A DNA stretch of 7,223 nt, from positions 1 to 7,223 of the forward strand of contig JASLFR010000113.1 of NCBI GenBank assembly GCA_030150565.1. Direction: 5' to 3'. The position numbers and the translations under genes are program-made. A model generated the notes under the pieces. That model was not told where the DNA came from. It did no database searches and saw nothing but the letters and a program-made list of their open reading frames with translations. This document shows positions 1 through 5,725 of this stretch, piece after piece. Origin of the DNA: Cardiobacteriales bacterium (GTDB lineage Bacteria; Pseudomonadota; Gammaproteobacteria; Cardiobacteriales; Wohlfahrtiimonadaceae). Within the stretch, counting starts at the first letter, position 1, and every line of letters starts with the position of its first letter.

Positions 1-881
1 GTTTTATCCACAACAAAGAGCTGAACAGCCCCCCAAATAAAGAGGGCAATACCATTTCCTGTCGACCCACTCCCCACAAGATAGAGGGAGACAGCAGTCA
101 TCGAGAGGGGAGCTCCTCCAGGGATCAGCGCAAAAACACCCGTAATCACCGCAAGCGTTACAGGCGTTGGGGCGCCAACAAAGTAGTAGACAATCCCAAA
201 TACGATTCCCTCTCCTATGGCAATTAAGACCATTCCTGAAACGGTGGAGCTAATCAGAGTGGGAACAATGCGTGAAATTCGGTGCCAGCGGCCTGGAAAG
301 ACTCGCTCACCAACCTTATCTAACTGCTGACAGATCTCCTCCCCATCTTTATAGAGAAAGAAGAGGATCACAATCACAAAAAGAAGGGTAAATCCGAGCG
401 AGGTGAAATGGCCTGTAATTTCGCGTGCAATATGGGTTAGATAGGTGAAGACATTACCAAGCCCCGCCATAGAGAGGAGCTCATTCAGACCATTGGGATG
501 GCTTAAGTACTCCATCCACTGCTGATCTAAATTATCTCCAACAAGAGGGAGATTTTTAATCCACTCAGGGGTATCTGCTCCATGCATCCCAATTCGACGA
601 ATCACTCGAATCATCGATGTCACTTCCCCAATAATAAAGTGAGCGAGCCAGAAGAAAGGGAGGACGATGATCATGATAATAAAAGAGGTCGCAATCGATG
701 AAGCGACCAATTTCCGTCCTCGACAGAGTCTTAAAAGATCAAGATAAGCTCGCCACGTTACAAAAGCGATAATCATCGCCCCAAGTGCAGGCACTAGAAA
801 AGAGTGGAAGAAAAAAACCCCTATAATTAGGGTGATTCCAATAATCCACTTAGCAACAGGGTGATAAGAGAGCGCTTTCAT
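1..881 (-). CDS. AI-2E/PerM family membrane transporter (partial, 3' end outside window)
   Basis: The open frame starts at an ATG (881-879) and runs off the left edge, giving 293 complete codons with no stop. The protein is very hydrophobic. Likely membrane segments lie at residues 11-28, 30-45 and 62-84, then come a hydrophilic amphipathic stretch (about 86-150) and further segments at about 160-178, 208-235 and 240-268. A short phenylalanine-rich helix end followed by LYKDG (176-180) and the motif ALIPGGAPLS (251-260) are typical of the AI-2E transporter (PerM/YdiK, UPF0118) family, whose members usually have about 350 residues; roughly 60 are therefore missing beyond the edge. Family members are inner-membrane proteins linked to autoinducer-2 export or Na+/H+ antiport, but most are uncharacterised, so the substrate is unknown. 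A GAGGA ribosome site sits 10 bases before the ATG. The start is 23 bases after greA stops, so it is probably the distal gene of the VOC-greA operon. Confidence 0.88.
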   Translation of the reverse strand, partial: MKALSYHPVAKWIIGITLIIGVFFFHSFLVPALGAMIIAFVTWRAYLDLLRLCRGRKLVASSIATSFIIMIIVLPFFWLAHFIIGEVTSMIRVIRRIGMHGADTPEWIKNLPLVGDNLDQQWMEYLSHPNGLNELLSMAGLGNVFTYLTHIAREITGHFTSLGFTLLFVIVILFFLYKDGEEICQQLDKVGERVFPGRWHRISRIVPTLISSTVSGMVLIAIGEGIVFGIVYYFVGAPTPVTLAVITGVFALIPGGAPLSMTAVSLYLVGSGSTGNGIALFIWGAVQLFVVDK

Positions 882-904
882 AACGGGCGAATCCTCAACT
901 GATT

Positions 905-1381
905 TTAAAGATGCTCCACAGAGATAATCTCATACGTCTTTGAGCCTGCGGGCGTTACGATGGTTACCTCATCATCTTCCTCTTTTCCAATAAGAGCTCG
1001 AGCGATGGGAGAGGTGATAGAGATAAGGTTCGCTTTAGCGTCCGCCTCGTACTCCCCCACCAATTTATAGGTCACCTCATTTTCTGTCTCAACATCTAAA
1101 AGAGTTACCGTTACCCCAAAGATGACCCGCCCTTCGTTAGGAATCTGAGTGATGTCGATAATTTGAGCGCCACCTAAACGGCTCTCATAATCTGCAATAC
1201 GAGCTTCGATAAATCCTTGCTCTTCACGTGCAGCGTGATACTCAGCATTCTCTTTAAGGTCACCATGCTCGCGCGCTTCTGCAATTGCAGCAATCACCTT
1301 AGGGCGCTGATTCTGCTTTAAATCTGCAAGCTCAGCTCTTAGGCGCTCAGCACCCTCTTTTGTAATTGGGTATTTATTCAT
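905..1381 (-). CDS. greA: Transcription elongation factor GreA
   Basis: This 158-residue protein has exactly the length of E. coli GreA and is similar to it throughout. GreA enters the secondary channel of RNA polymerase and stimulates cleavage of the backtracked transcript, rescuing stalled complexes. Residues 1-75 form the antiparallel coiled coil, with the near-invariant block GDLKENAEYHAARE starting at residue 40. Its tip acids D41 and E44 are the residues that help position the catalytic magnesium. The C-terminal FKBP-like domain carries the conserved SPIARALIGKEEDD stretch (about 124-137). The start is supported by AGGAG at 1390-1394, 8 bases upstream of the ATG. The gene lies 33 bases after the VOC gene and 23 bases before the PerM-family gene, with no terminator visible on either side, so all three are probably co-transcribed. 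Confidence 0.98.
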   Translation of the reverse strand: MNKYPITKEGAERLRAELADLKQNQRPKVIAAIAEAREHGDLKENAEYHAAREEQGFIEARIADYESRLGGAQIIDITQIPNEGRVIFGVTVTLLDVETENEVTYKLVGEYEADAKANLISITSPIARALIGKEEDDEVTIVTPAGSKTYEIISVEHL

Positions 1382-1414
1382 CCATTAAACTCCTATAATC
1401 CTCAAAACCTAGGC

Positions 1415-1837
1415 TTACCACCAGCCGCTATTCTCCATCTCATTCCATGGCGCCATCGGCTCTTTTGGTTCCCCTTTTTGTAACAACTCAATAGAGATAT
1501 CATCAGGTGAACGGAAGAAAGCCATCCAACCATCACGTGGTGGTACATTAAGCTCAATCCCCGCATCTAGCACACGCTGACAAACTTCATAAATATCATC
1601 AACCTCAAATGCTAAATGGCCAAAAGCGCGCCCAATTCCATACTCTTCATCAGAATCCCAATTATAAGTTAGCTCAACTTCAACCTCAGGCTGTCCTGGA
1701 GCTGCGAGATAGACAAGCGTACACTCCCACTGTGGATAATCTTTACGGCGAGTCTCTTCTAAACCTAAAACATTGCAGTAGAAATCGAGAGATTTCTCAA
1801 GATCTGTCACTCGAACCATAGTGTGTAAAAATCGCAT
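1415..1837 (-). CDS. VOC-fold glyoxalase I-like protein (lactoylglutathione lyase family)
   Basis: This 140-residue single-domain protein belongs to the vicinal oxygen chelate superfamily. Its first residues (MRFLHTMVRV) and the ELTYNW motif (55-60) match glyoxalase I, which isomerises the methylglyoxal-glutathione hemithioacetal to S-lactoylglutathione in the cytoplasm. The expected metal ligands are present: H5, E55, H74 and E117. The second half differs from E. coli GloA. It has RDGWMAFFRSPDDISIELL (101-119) and a C-terminal PWNEMENSGWW tail, the hallmark of a glyoxalase-related subgroup common in proteobacteria whose exact substrate is less certain. For that reason no gene symbol is given. 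A GAAGGAG site lies 7 bases before the ATG. The gene is the likely first member of an operon with greA and the PerM-family gene. Confidence 0.9.
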   Translation of the reverse strand: MRFLHTMVRVTDLEKSLDFYCNVLGLEETRRKDYPQWECTLVYLAAPGQPEVEVELTYNWDSDEEYGIGRAFGHLAFEVDDIYEVCQRVLDAGIELNVPPRDGWMAFFRSPDDISIELLQKGEPKEPMAPWNEMENSGWW

Positions 1838-1860
1838 TATTTTTCTCCTTCAGAAATAAA

Positions 1861-1890
1861 TAATGGGCATGTTAGATAACATACCCATTA
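1861..1890 (-). terminator. Hairpin between cytochrome and VOC genes, probable terminator
   Basis: Arms 1861-1874 and 1877-1890 are complementary over 14 positions with a 2-base centre; the real loop is probably 4 or more bases. The only non-Watson-Crick position is C1868/A1883. In a leftward transcript this becomes a tolerated U-G pair, whereas in a rightward transcript it would be a C-A mismatch, which points to the minus strand. The tail (TTATTTC on that strand) is U-rich but imperfect. The simplest reading is a terminator for the cytochrome gene, whose stop lies about 50 bases upstream. It could also be a 5' leader structure of the VOC operon. Confidence 0.6.
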
Positions 1891-1900
1891 AAAGTTCGTA

Positions 1901-1930
1901 TTAATAAAACTTATTTTTTTATGCTATCAA
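1901..1930 (-). promoter_or_regulatory. Possible sigma-70 promoter for the VOC-greA operon
   Basis: On the minus strand TTGATA (1930-1925, five of six matches to TTGACA) is followed after 18 bases by TATTAA (1906-1901, four of six matches to TATAAT). Transcription would begin near 1894, just before the 1861-1890 hairpin. The spacer is A-rich. The match is moderate and no experimental start is known. Confidence 0.3.
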
Positions 1931-1938
1931 CACCGATA

Positions 1939-2583
1939 TTACTCTTCTTCAGCTGCCTCTGCATCTGTTTCGTCTGATTCTTCAGAGTTATCCATATTCT
2001 CCTCTTCATCAGCCTCAACAGCTACCGCTTCGGTGTCGTCAACGCTCTTCTCTTCGTTACTGCTCTCAGCAACTTTCTCCTCTTCCTGACCAACACCCTC
2101 TAAAGATGCAACATCAATGCCCGACTCTTCTAACATATATTTAAGAGCACCGATCACCTCATTATCACTTAAACGAGGATCGCCCCCTTTAGCAGGCATA
2201 CGGTTATTGTTAAAACCGTGTAGCGCACTATTCTCTAATCCGCTAAAACCACGCTCTGCTAAACGCGCTTGCCAATCATCATGATCTCCAAAAATAGGTG
2301 CATCATCTACCCCATCACGGTGGCAGCTTGCACAGAGACCGTTATAGACCTCTTCTGGGCTCTTCTCTGTAGGGCCTGTTGCCATGCTACCAGTATTCAC
2401 AAGGTGGAAAGGGGCAACACGATCAACAAAAAGTTCGTTATGAACGCGTGGAGTTCCTTCTGGGTTTGCATTCATAATAAAGCGGGTTAATGAAGTTAAA
2501 AGTGTAATTAAGATTCCGAGCAGACATAAAGCTGCCAAGATTACTAATAACGGGAAAGTTACGTGGTCCGATCGGCGTTGCAC
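1939..2583 (-). CDS. Membrane-anchored c5-type cytochrome c with acidic C-terminal tail
   Basis: This 214-residue protein has one N-terminal membrane anchor (about 10-33), preceded by basic residues (QRR), so the rest should lie in the periplasm. The haem site is CASCH (84-88). The distal methionine is expected at M129 in MPAKGG (129-134), followed by LSDNEV and ALKYML, a pattern typical of cytochrome c5/class I haem proteins that shuttle electrons to terminal oxidases or reductases. The linker (34-75) is polar. From about residue 167 to the end the chain is almost all Glu/Asp/Ser, probably disordered and not part of the usual fold. The start is a GTG, chosen because TAGGAG lies 7 bases upstream and the first in-frame ATG (residue 37) would remove the membrane anchor. 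The gene follows grpE after a hairpin and appears to be its own unit. The specific electron partner cannot be told. Confidence 0.92.
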   Translation of the reverse strand: MQRRSDHVTFPLLVILAALCLLGILITLLTSLTRFIMNANPEGTPRVHNELFVDRVAPFHLVNTGSMATGPTEKSPEEVYNGLCASCHRDGVDDAPIFGDHDDWQARLAERGFSGLENSALHGFNNNRMPAKGGDPRLSDNEVIGALKYMLEESGIDVASLEGVGQEEEKVAESSNEEKSVDDTEAVAVEADEEENMDNSEESDETDAEAAEEE

Positions 2584-2696
2584 AACAAATCTCCTATATA
2601 AATAAAAAGCATAACTCTAGAGTCATTATGACTGCGTCTCTAAATATCCTATATTGACTAAAAGTCGCTCTAAAGCATGAGTCGCCCTAATAAGTT

Positions 2697-2726
2697 TAGG
2701 GCTCAATATAAACTAATTGAGCCCTA
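2697..2726. terminator. Intrinsic terminator-like hairpin downstream of grpE
   Basis: Perfect 11-base arms (TAGGGCTCAAT at 2697-2707 and ATTGAGCCCTA at 2716-2726) flank an 8-base loop, 25 bases after the grpE stop codon. On the plus strand the stem is followed by TTTT; on the grpE strand the tail is only mildly U-rich (AACTTATT). Position and stem strength support a terminator for grpE, though the tail is suboptimal in that direction. Confidence 0.65.
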
Positions 2727-2751
2727 TTTTCCAATTTAATTAGCGGTTTAA

Positions 2752-3318
2752 TTATTGCGCAACAACCACTTGGGCTGCTCGAATTAAACGATCATTAAGG
2801 AGATACCCATTCTGAATCACCTGAATGATTGTGTTGCTCTCAGCTTCATGGTGAGGAACCATCGTAATCGCCTGATGTAATTCAGGATTCAGCTTCTCAC
2901 CCTCTGGGTTGATCTGCTTAACGCCAAAGCGTGCACACGCATCAATCAACATACGATAGGTTAATTGCGACCCCTCCTGAAACTGCTCGATTCCTTCAAT
3001 CTCGCTCTCAGCAATCGCCTTCTGCTCAAGCTCAATGGCATCAAGAATGGGAAGCAATGCTTTGACAAATTTCTCTAGCGCAAATTTATGAGCGTTCGCA
3101 ACATCAATCTCAGCTCGGCGACGAATATTTTGAGCATCCGCTTCAGATGCGAGATATTTATTGTAAAAATCCTCCCGCTCAGCTTGAAGCGCTTCGATCT
3201 TCTCCTGAAGCTCCTCAAGAGTGGGCTCCTGCTCCACCTCTGACTCATCTGCTTCAGGCTGTTCAGCCTCTTGTGATTTCTCTTCAAGCGCTTGGTTCTT
3301 CTTCTCTTCTTGACTCAT
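2752..3318 (-). CDS. grpE: Nucleotide exchange factor GrpE (DnaK co-chaperone)
   Basis: The 188-residue product is GrpE, the dimeric cytosolic factor that opens the DnaK nucleotide pocket to release ADP and restart the chaperone cycle. Residues 1-35 form a charged Glu-rich tail. The long pairing helix (about 36-85) includes NIRRRAEID (64-72). The helix bundle follows with LLPILDAIE (88-96), and the C-terminal beta wing that touches DnaK carries LNPELHQAI (143-151) and the family signature NGYLLNDRLIRAA (170-182). The usual RPA of the signature is RAA here (180-182), a mild departure. GAGGAG at 3328-3333, 9 bases upstream, sets the start. dnaK and dnaJ are not in the window, so grpE is separate from them, at least on this side. 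A promoter region with a possible heat-shock element lies directly upstream. Confidence 0.98.
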   Translation of the reverse strand: MSQEEKKNQALEEKSQEAEQPEADESEVEQEPTLEELQEKIEALQAEREDFYNKYLASEADAQNIRRRAEIDVANAHKFALEKFVKALLPILDAIELEQKAIAESEIEGIEQFQEGSQLTYRMLIDACARFGVKQINPEGEKLNPELHQAITMVPHHEAESNTIIQVIQNGYLLNDRLIRAAQVVVAQ

Positions 3319-3373
3319 AACTATAAACTCCTCTAAAAATTTCGTTGTTGCTCATTATAAAAACAGGAGAGCC

Positions 3374-3382
3374 ATTATAACA
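3374..3382 (-). promoter_or_regulatory. Extended -10 promoter for grpE
   Basis: On the minus strand TGTTATAAT is a perfect extended -10 element (TGn plus TATAAT), 56 bases upstream of the grpE ATG. No good -35 sits 17 bases before it, which extended -10 promoters do not need. A second TATAAT (3359-3354) lies 14 bases further downstream but lacks a convincing -35 or TG extension. Confidence 0.5.
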
Positions 3383-3408
3383 GTAAGGGCTCTTTTCCCT
3401 ATTTCAAG
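3382..3408 (-). promoter_or_regulatory. Possible sigma-32 heat-shock promoter of grpE
   Basis: On the minus strand CTTGAAA (3408-3402) matches the sigma-32 -35 consensus exactly. After 12 bases comes CCCTTACT (3389-3382), a partial match to the heat-shock -10 (CCCCATnT). grpE belongs to the heat-shock regulon in gammaproteobacteria, which makes the element plausible, but the -10 is imperfect. Confidence 0.35.
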
Positions 3409-3428
3409 CAGACAACTGCTCTTACTTA

Positions 3429-3641
3429 TTAGAGCTCATCGTCATCAAAATACCAATCTTCCAATGCTTCAAGATCATACTCCCGCGCAAGCTTCTTCTG
3501 TAATGCTCGCTCTTCGCGAATCGCCTCAATGTTACGCCACGCTTGAGACTTCTTCACTTTCTCAGGAATCTCCTCAACAACCTCTTCAGAATCGGCAAAT
3601 TCTTCATCTTCAAAGAACTCATCATCTTCATAATCAATCAT
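3429..3641 (-). CDS. Small acidic protein, PA3496/DUF3545-like, function unknown
   Basis: The ORF encodes 70 residues with acidic ends: residues 1-25 are mostly Asp/Glu, and the last residues are DDDEL. Between them is a basic, probably helical core, KSQAWRNIEAIREERALQKK (31-50). The W-R-x-I-E-x-x-x-E-x-x-x-L pattern of the core resembles, from memory, two small families of gammaproteobacteria (PA3496-type putative envelope integrity proteins and DUF3545); neither has a firm biochemical role. There is no signal peptide or membrane segment, so it should be cytoplasmic. AAGGAG lies 8 bases before the ATG, a strong ribosome site that supports this frame over the overlapping plus-strand ORF (3464-3649). 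It is 110 bases upstream of grpE on the same strand, and a promoter candidate lies in front of it. Confidence 0.8.
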   Translation of the reverse strand: MIDYEDDEFFEDEEFADSEEVVEEIPEKVKKSQAWRNIEAIREERALQKKLAREYDLEALEDWYFDDDEL

Positions 3642-3662
3642 TTGCTTAACTCCTTAAATAGA

Positions 3663-3678
3663 CCTTGCAAAGGCAAGG
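3663..3678. repeat. Short hairpin in the divergent leader region
   Basis: Arms CCTTGC (3663-3668) and GCAAGG (3673-3678) are perfect complements around a 4-base loop. On the minus strand the hairpin lies in the leader of the small acidic protein gene, 12 bases before its Shine-Dalgarno sequence. On the plus strand its right arm overlaps a possible ribosome site (AAGGA, 3675-3679) of the 31-codon ORF described in the findings. Confidence 0.5.
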
Positions 3679-3698
3679 ATTGATTCAATAATGAGTGC

Positions 3699-3727
3699 GT
3701 TATATATATTTGTCATAGCAAATGCAA
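3699..3727 (-). promoter_or_regulatory. Candidate promoter for the small acidic protein gene
   Basis: On the minus strand TTGCAT (3727-3722) and TATAAC (3704-3699, five of six matches) are separated by exactly 17 bases. This places the transcription start near 3692, about 50 bases before the ATG at 3641. The leader would contain the hairpin at 3663-3678, just upstream of the ribosome site. Confidence 0.4.
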
Positions 3728-3785
3728 GTATCACTTTTGCTATTTTATTTATCGCTCCCATTAGCCATTATTTTTCAATAAATTA

Positions 3786-3812
3786 GCGGTCGTCCTTTTT
3801 ACAGACAACCGC
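3786..3812. repeat. Inverted repeat upstream of corA
   Basis: Arms 3786-3794 and 3804-3812 pair at eight of nine positions, with one C-A mismatch on the plus strand (G-U on the minus strand) and a 9-base loop. It lies 81 bases before the corA start. It could be a leader structure or a regulator-binding dyad. No U-tract follows on either strand, so it is a poor terminator. No convincing corA promoter was found in 3813-3878. Confidence 0.45.
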
Positions 3813-3893
3813 AAAATTATAGGAATAAATCTAAATTTTGGGGGATAATTAAATCTCAATTAACTCAATACAATTTAAAAGGAGCAACGAGCC

Positions 3894-4880
3894 ATGATTA
3901 CGGCGTTCACTCTTGAAAATGGAGCACTACAACAGCAAGAGGTGGATTCTCTTGAGGATCTCTCTGATTCATTAATTTGGGTCGACCTCATTGCACCAAC
4001 AGAAGAGGAGCGCCTCTTAGTTGAGAGAGCTTACGGCGTTGAGCTCCCTATCAATGCAGAGATTAAAGAGATTGAAGCATCTGCCCGCTACTACAAAGAT
4101 GAATTTGGCCTCCATATTCATAGCTTTTTCCTCAATCTCTTTACCGAACGCCCAAAAAATACAACGGTTGCGTTCACCCTCTTCAATGGTCGCTTAATTA
4201 CAATTCATGATGAAGAGCTAAGCTCTTTTCGCCTCTACCGCATGAAAGCACGCGCTCCTGAGCGCAATGAGATTCCACTCATCAGTAGTGCTCTCGATAT
4301 AATTATCGGGTTGCATGAAGCCTCAATTGAGCATACAGCTGATGTGATTGAGAATATCTACACCGCTCTTGAGATTGTCAGCCCCCACGTTTTAACCGTC
4401 AATGCAACGCAAGCTGATGAGGCACTTAAGGCGATTCCGATGGATGATGTGCTTGGGCAAATTACTGTTCAAGAAGATATTAATGGCAAGGCTCGATTAG
4501 CACTAATGGATACAAGACGCTCACTCACATTTTTTGCGCGTGGTCGTCTCCTCTCTGAAGAGCAGGCACAATTAACAACAGAGCTGATTCAAGATATTGA
4601 GTCGCTCACGAGTCACACCAACTTTCTCTTCGATAAGGTGAACTTTCTGCTCGATGCCGCTATGGGGAAGATCTCTTTAGAGCAGAGCCGAATCATTAAG
4701 ATCTTCTCGATCGCATCTGTTGTCTTTCTCCCACCAACATTGATCGCAAGTATCTACGGGATGAATTTTGCCTTCATGCCAGAACTCAATTTTAAATATA
4801 GCTATCCCCTCTCAATTGGATTGATGATTCTTTCAGGCATCGCTCCCTACCTTCTTTTTAGAAAAAAGGGATGGTTATAA
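3894..4880 (+). CDS. corA: Magnesium/cobalt transport protein CorA
   Basis: This 328-residue protein is a CorA-type (2-TM-GxN family) divalent cation channel, which takes up Mg2+ and also Co2+ or Ni2+ through a pentameric inner-membrane pore. Residues 1-265 form the cytoplasmic domain, ending in the long stalk helix. The first membrane helix (about 266-288) ends in the invariant YGMN motif (288-291) that forms the selectivity mouth. The periplasmic loop carries MPEL (295-298), as in E. coli CorA. The second helix spans about 304-322 and is followed by the basic tail FRKKGWL, which closely matches the E. coli C-terminus. AAGGAG (3879-3884) lies 9 bases before the ATG. The gene stands alone: it diverges from the small acidic protein gene and converges on the META-DUF4377 gene through a shared terminator. 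Confidence 0.96.
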   Translation: MITAFTLENGALQQQEVDSLEDLSDSLIWVDLIAPTEEERLLVERAYGVELPINAEIKEIEASARYYKDEFGLHIHSFFLNLFTERPKNTTVAFTLFNGRLITIHDEELSSFRLYRMKARAPERNEIPLISSALDIIIGLHEASIEHTADVIENIYTALEIVSPHVLTVNATQADEALKAIPMDDVLGQITVQEDINGKARLALMDTRRSLTFFARGRLLSEEQAQLTTELIQDIESLTSHTNFLFDKVNFLLDAAMGKISLEQSRIIKIFSIASVVFLPPTLIASIYGMNFAFMPELNFKYSYPLSIGLMILSGIAPYLLFRKKGWL

Positions 4881-4902
4881 AATTTTTAGAAGTAGAAAAG
4901 AG

Positions 4903-4929
4903 AAAGGGCCCTAAAAAAGGCCCTTTTTT
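4903..4929. terminator. Bidirectional intrinsic terminator between corA and the META-DUF4377 gene
   Basis: Arms AAAGGGCC (4903-4910) and GGCCCTTT (4919-4926) flank the loop CTAAAAAA, and a run of six T (4924-4929) follows on the plus strand: a textbook terminator for corA, whose stop codon ends at 4880. The stem is symmetric. On the minus strand the tail is T-rich but interrupted (TTTCTCTTTTC), so it probably also ends transcripts from the converging gene, whose stop is 17 bases away. Confidence 0.88.
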
Positions 4930-4945
4930 AATATCAAATAATCTA

Positions 4946-5626
4946 TTACTGCTGATCTACAATCGCTTGCTCAACGATCATATCGAGCACCCACTCTTTC
5001 TCACCCTCTTCATCAGTATACTCTTTTAAACGGAGGCGATAATCAACATTCTCTTGAGGCTTAAATCCTTTAATCGTTCCTCTATAGACCTCCCATGGAT
5101 CGAGCTTATCTTCACGAATCTGTAGACACTGCTCATCGCTCCCCTCTTCACATGCTACTTTTTCATGTGATACATAGATAAAGGTCTGCTCATAGGTGCG
5201 TGCTTCTAAATCTTTATATTTCCCACGATCGAGCGTTACAGGAATATAGTAACTTCCCGTCTCTTCGCCCACACTTCCCACAAGATAGAGCTCACTCCCA
5301 TTACGAACTACTTTTGGTTTATGAGTCATAAAATCGATAAGACGATTATCCAATAGTTGCGCCTCTTCAGGGCAAGCCATTAAGGTCGTTGCCATACGGT
5401 CACGTTCGATAAGAAAGAGATCGTTACCATCAATCTCTACCGATCCCATAAAGGTATTACAGCTACCTCGAACACTAAAACGGTGGCTCTCAAGATCGAG
5501 AAGAACTTCAGTCTCAACCTCATCACTAATAGGGGAAATTGAAAGTCCCTTCACTTCACTCTCCTGTGCAAAAAGAACTGAACTCATCAATAGAGTTGCA
5601 GCAAACATCGATTTTTTTAGTCCCAT
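4946..5626 (-). CDS. Exported META-domain and DUF4377-domain protein
   Basis: From the ATG at 5626 the product has 226 residues. A signal peptide (basic GLKK, then a hydrophobic stretch ending SVLFA) should be cut after about residue 20; there is no lipobox cysteine, so it is probably a soluble periplasmic protein. Residues about 35-118 resemble the META/HslJ domain, with the hallmark RGSCNTFMG (53-61) followed by MATTLMACPEE (78-88). Residues about 148-220 resemble DUF4377, with conserved elements CLQI (167-170), W178 and IKGF (185-188). This two-domain arrangement is known in proteobacteria, but its function is not established; META proteins have been tied to heat and drug stress. Four cysteines (56, 85, 159, 167) could form disulfides. 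A GTG at 5629 is in frame and served by the same AAGGAG (5637-5642): 7 bases to the GTG, 10 to the ATG. ATG is preferred, but the choice is open. Confidence 0.85.
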   Translation of the reverse strand: MGLKKSMFAATLLMSSVLFAQESEVKGLSISPISDEVETEVLLDLESHRFSVRGSCNTFMGSVEIDGNDLFLIERDRMATTLMACPEEAQLLDNRLIDFMTHKPKVVRNGSELYLVGSVGEETGSYYIPVTLDRGKYKDLEARTYEQTFIYVSHEKVACEEGSDEQCLQIREDKLDPWEVYRGTIKGFKPQENVDYRLRLKEYTDEEGEKEWVLDMIVEQAIVDQQ

Positions 5627-5712
5627 CACGAGATCTCTCCTTATAACGGCGTTGATTAATATTGATTTAACTCTACCACAGGTAAGAGAGGGGATTCATC
5701 AATTAATTCTAT

Positions 5713-5724
5713 GGCATTAATGCC
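5713..5724. repeat. Perfect 12-base palindrome in the META-tRNA gap
   Basis: GGCATTAATGCC reads the same on both strands. It lies about 87 bases upstream of the META-DUF4377 start and about 84 bases before the tRNA -35 element. A perfect short palindrome is typical of an operator for a dimeric regulator. No function can be assigned. Confidence 0.4.
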
Positions 5725-5725
5725 G

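Noticed and set aside
1609..1821. Plus-strand 70-codon ORF
   Set aside because: It lies wholly opposite the well-conserved VOC gene, has no ribosome site and shows no family features.
2269..2490. Plus-strand 73-codon ORF
   Set aside because: Antisense shadow of the cytochrome gene, which has a clear CxxCH motif and ribosome site.
3075..3287. Minus-strand 70-codon ORF in another frame
   Set aside because: Overlaps grpE in a different frame; its Arg/Lys-rich composition is typical of a shifted frame of an acidic gene.
3319..3428. CIRCE/HrcA operator upstream of grpE
   Set aside because: No TTAGCACTC/GAGTGCTAA inverted repeat is present in this gap.
3464..3649. Plus-strand 61-codon ORF opposite the small acidic gene
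   Set aside because: No ribosome site and low-complexity Gln/Ser/His composition; the minus-strand frame has a strong AAGGAG and a recognisable WRxIE core.
3813..3893. Promoter or magnesium riboswitch before corA
   Set aside because: GATAAT at 3844-3849 has no -35 at a suitable distance, and no M-box-like architecture could be recognised in the short leader.
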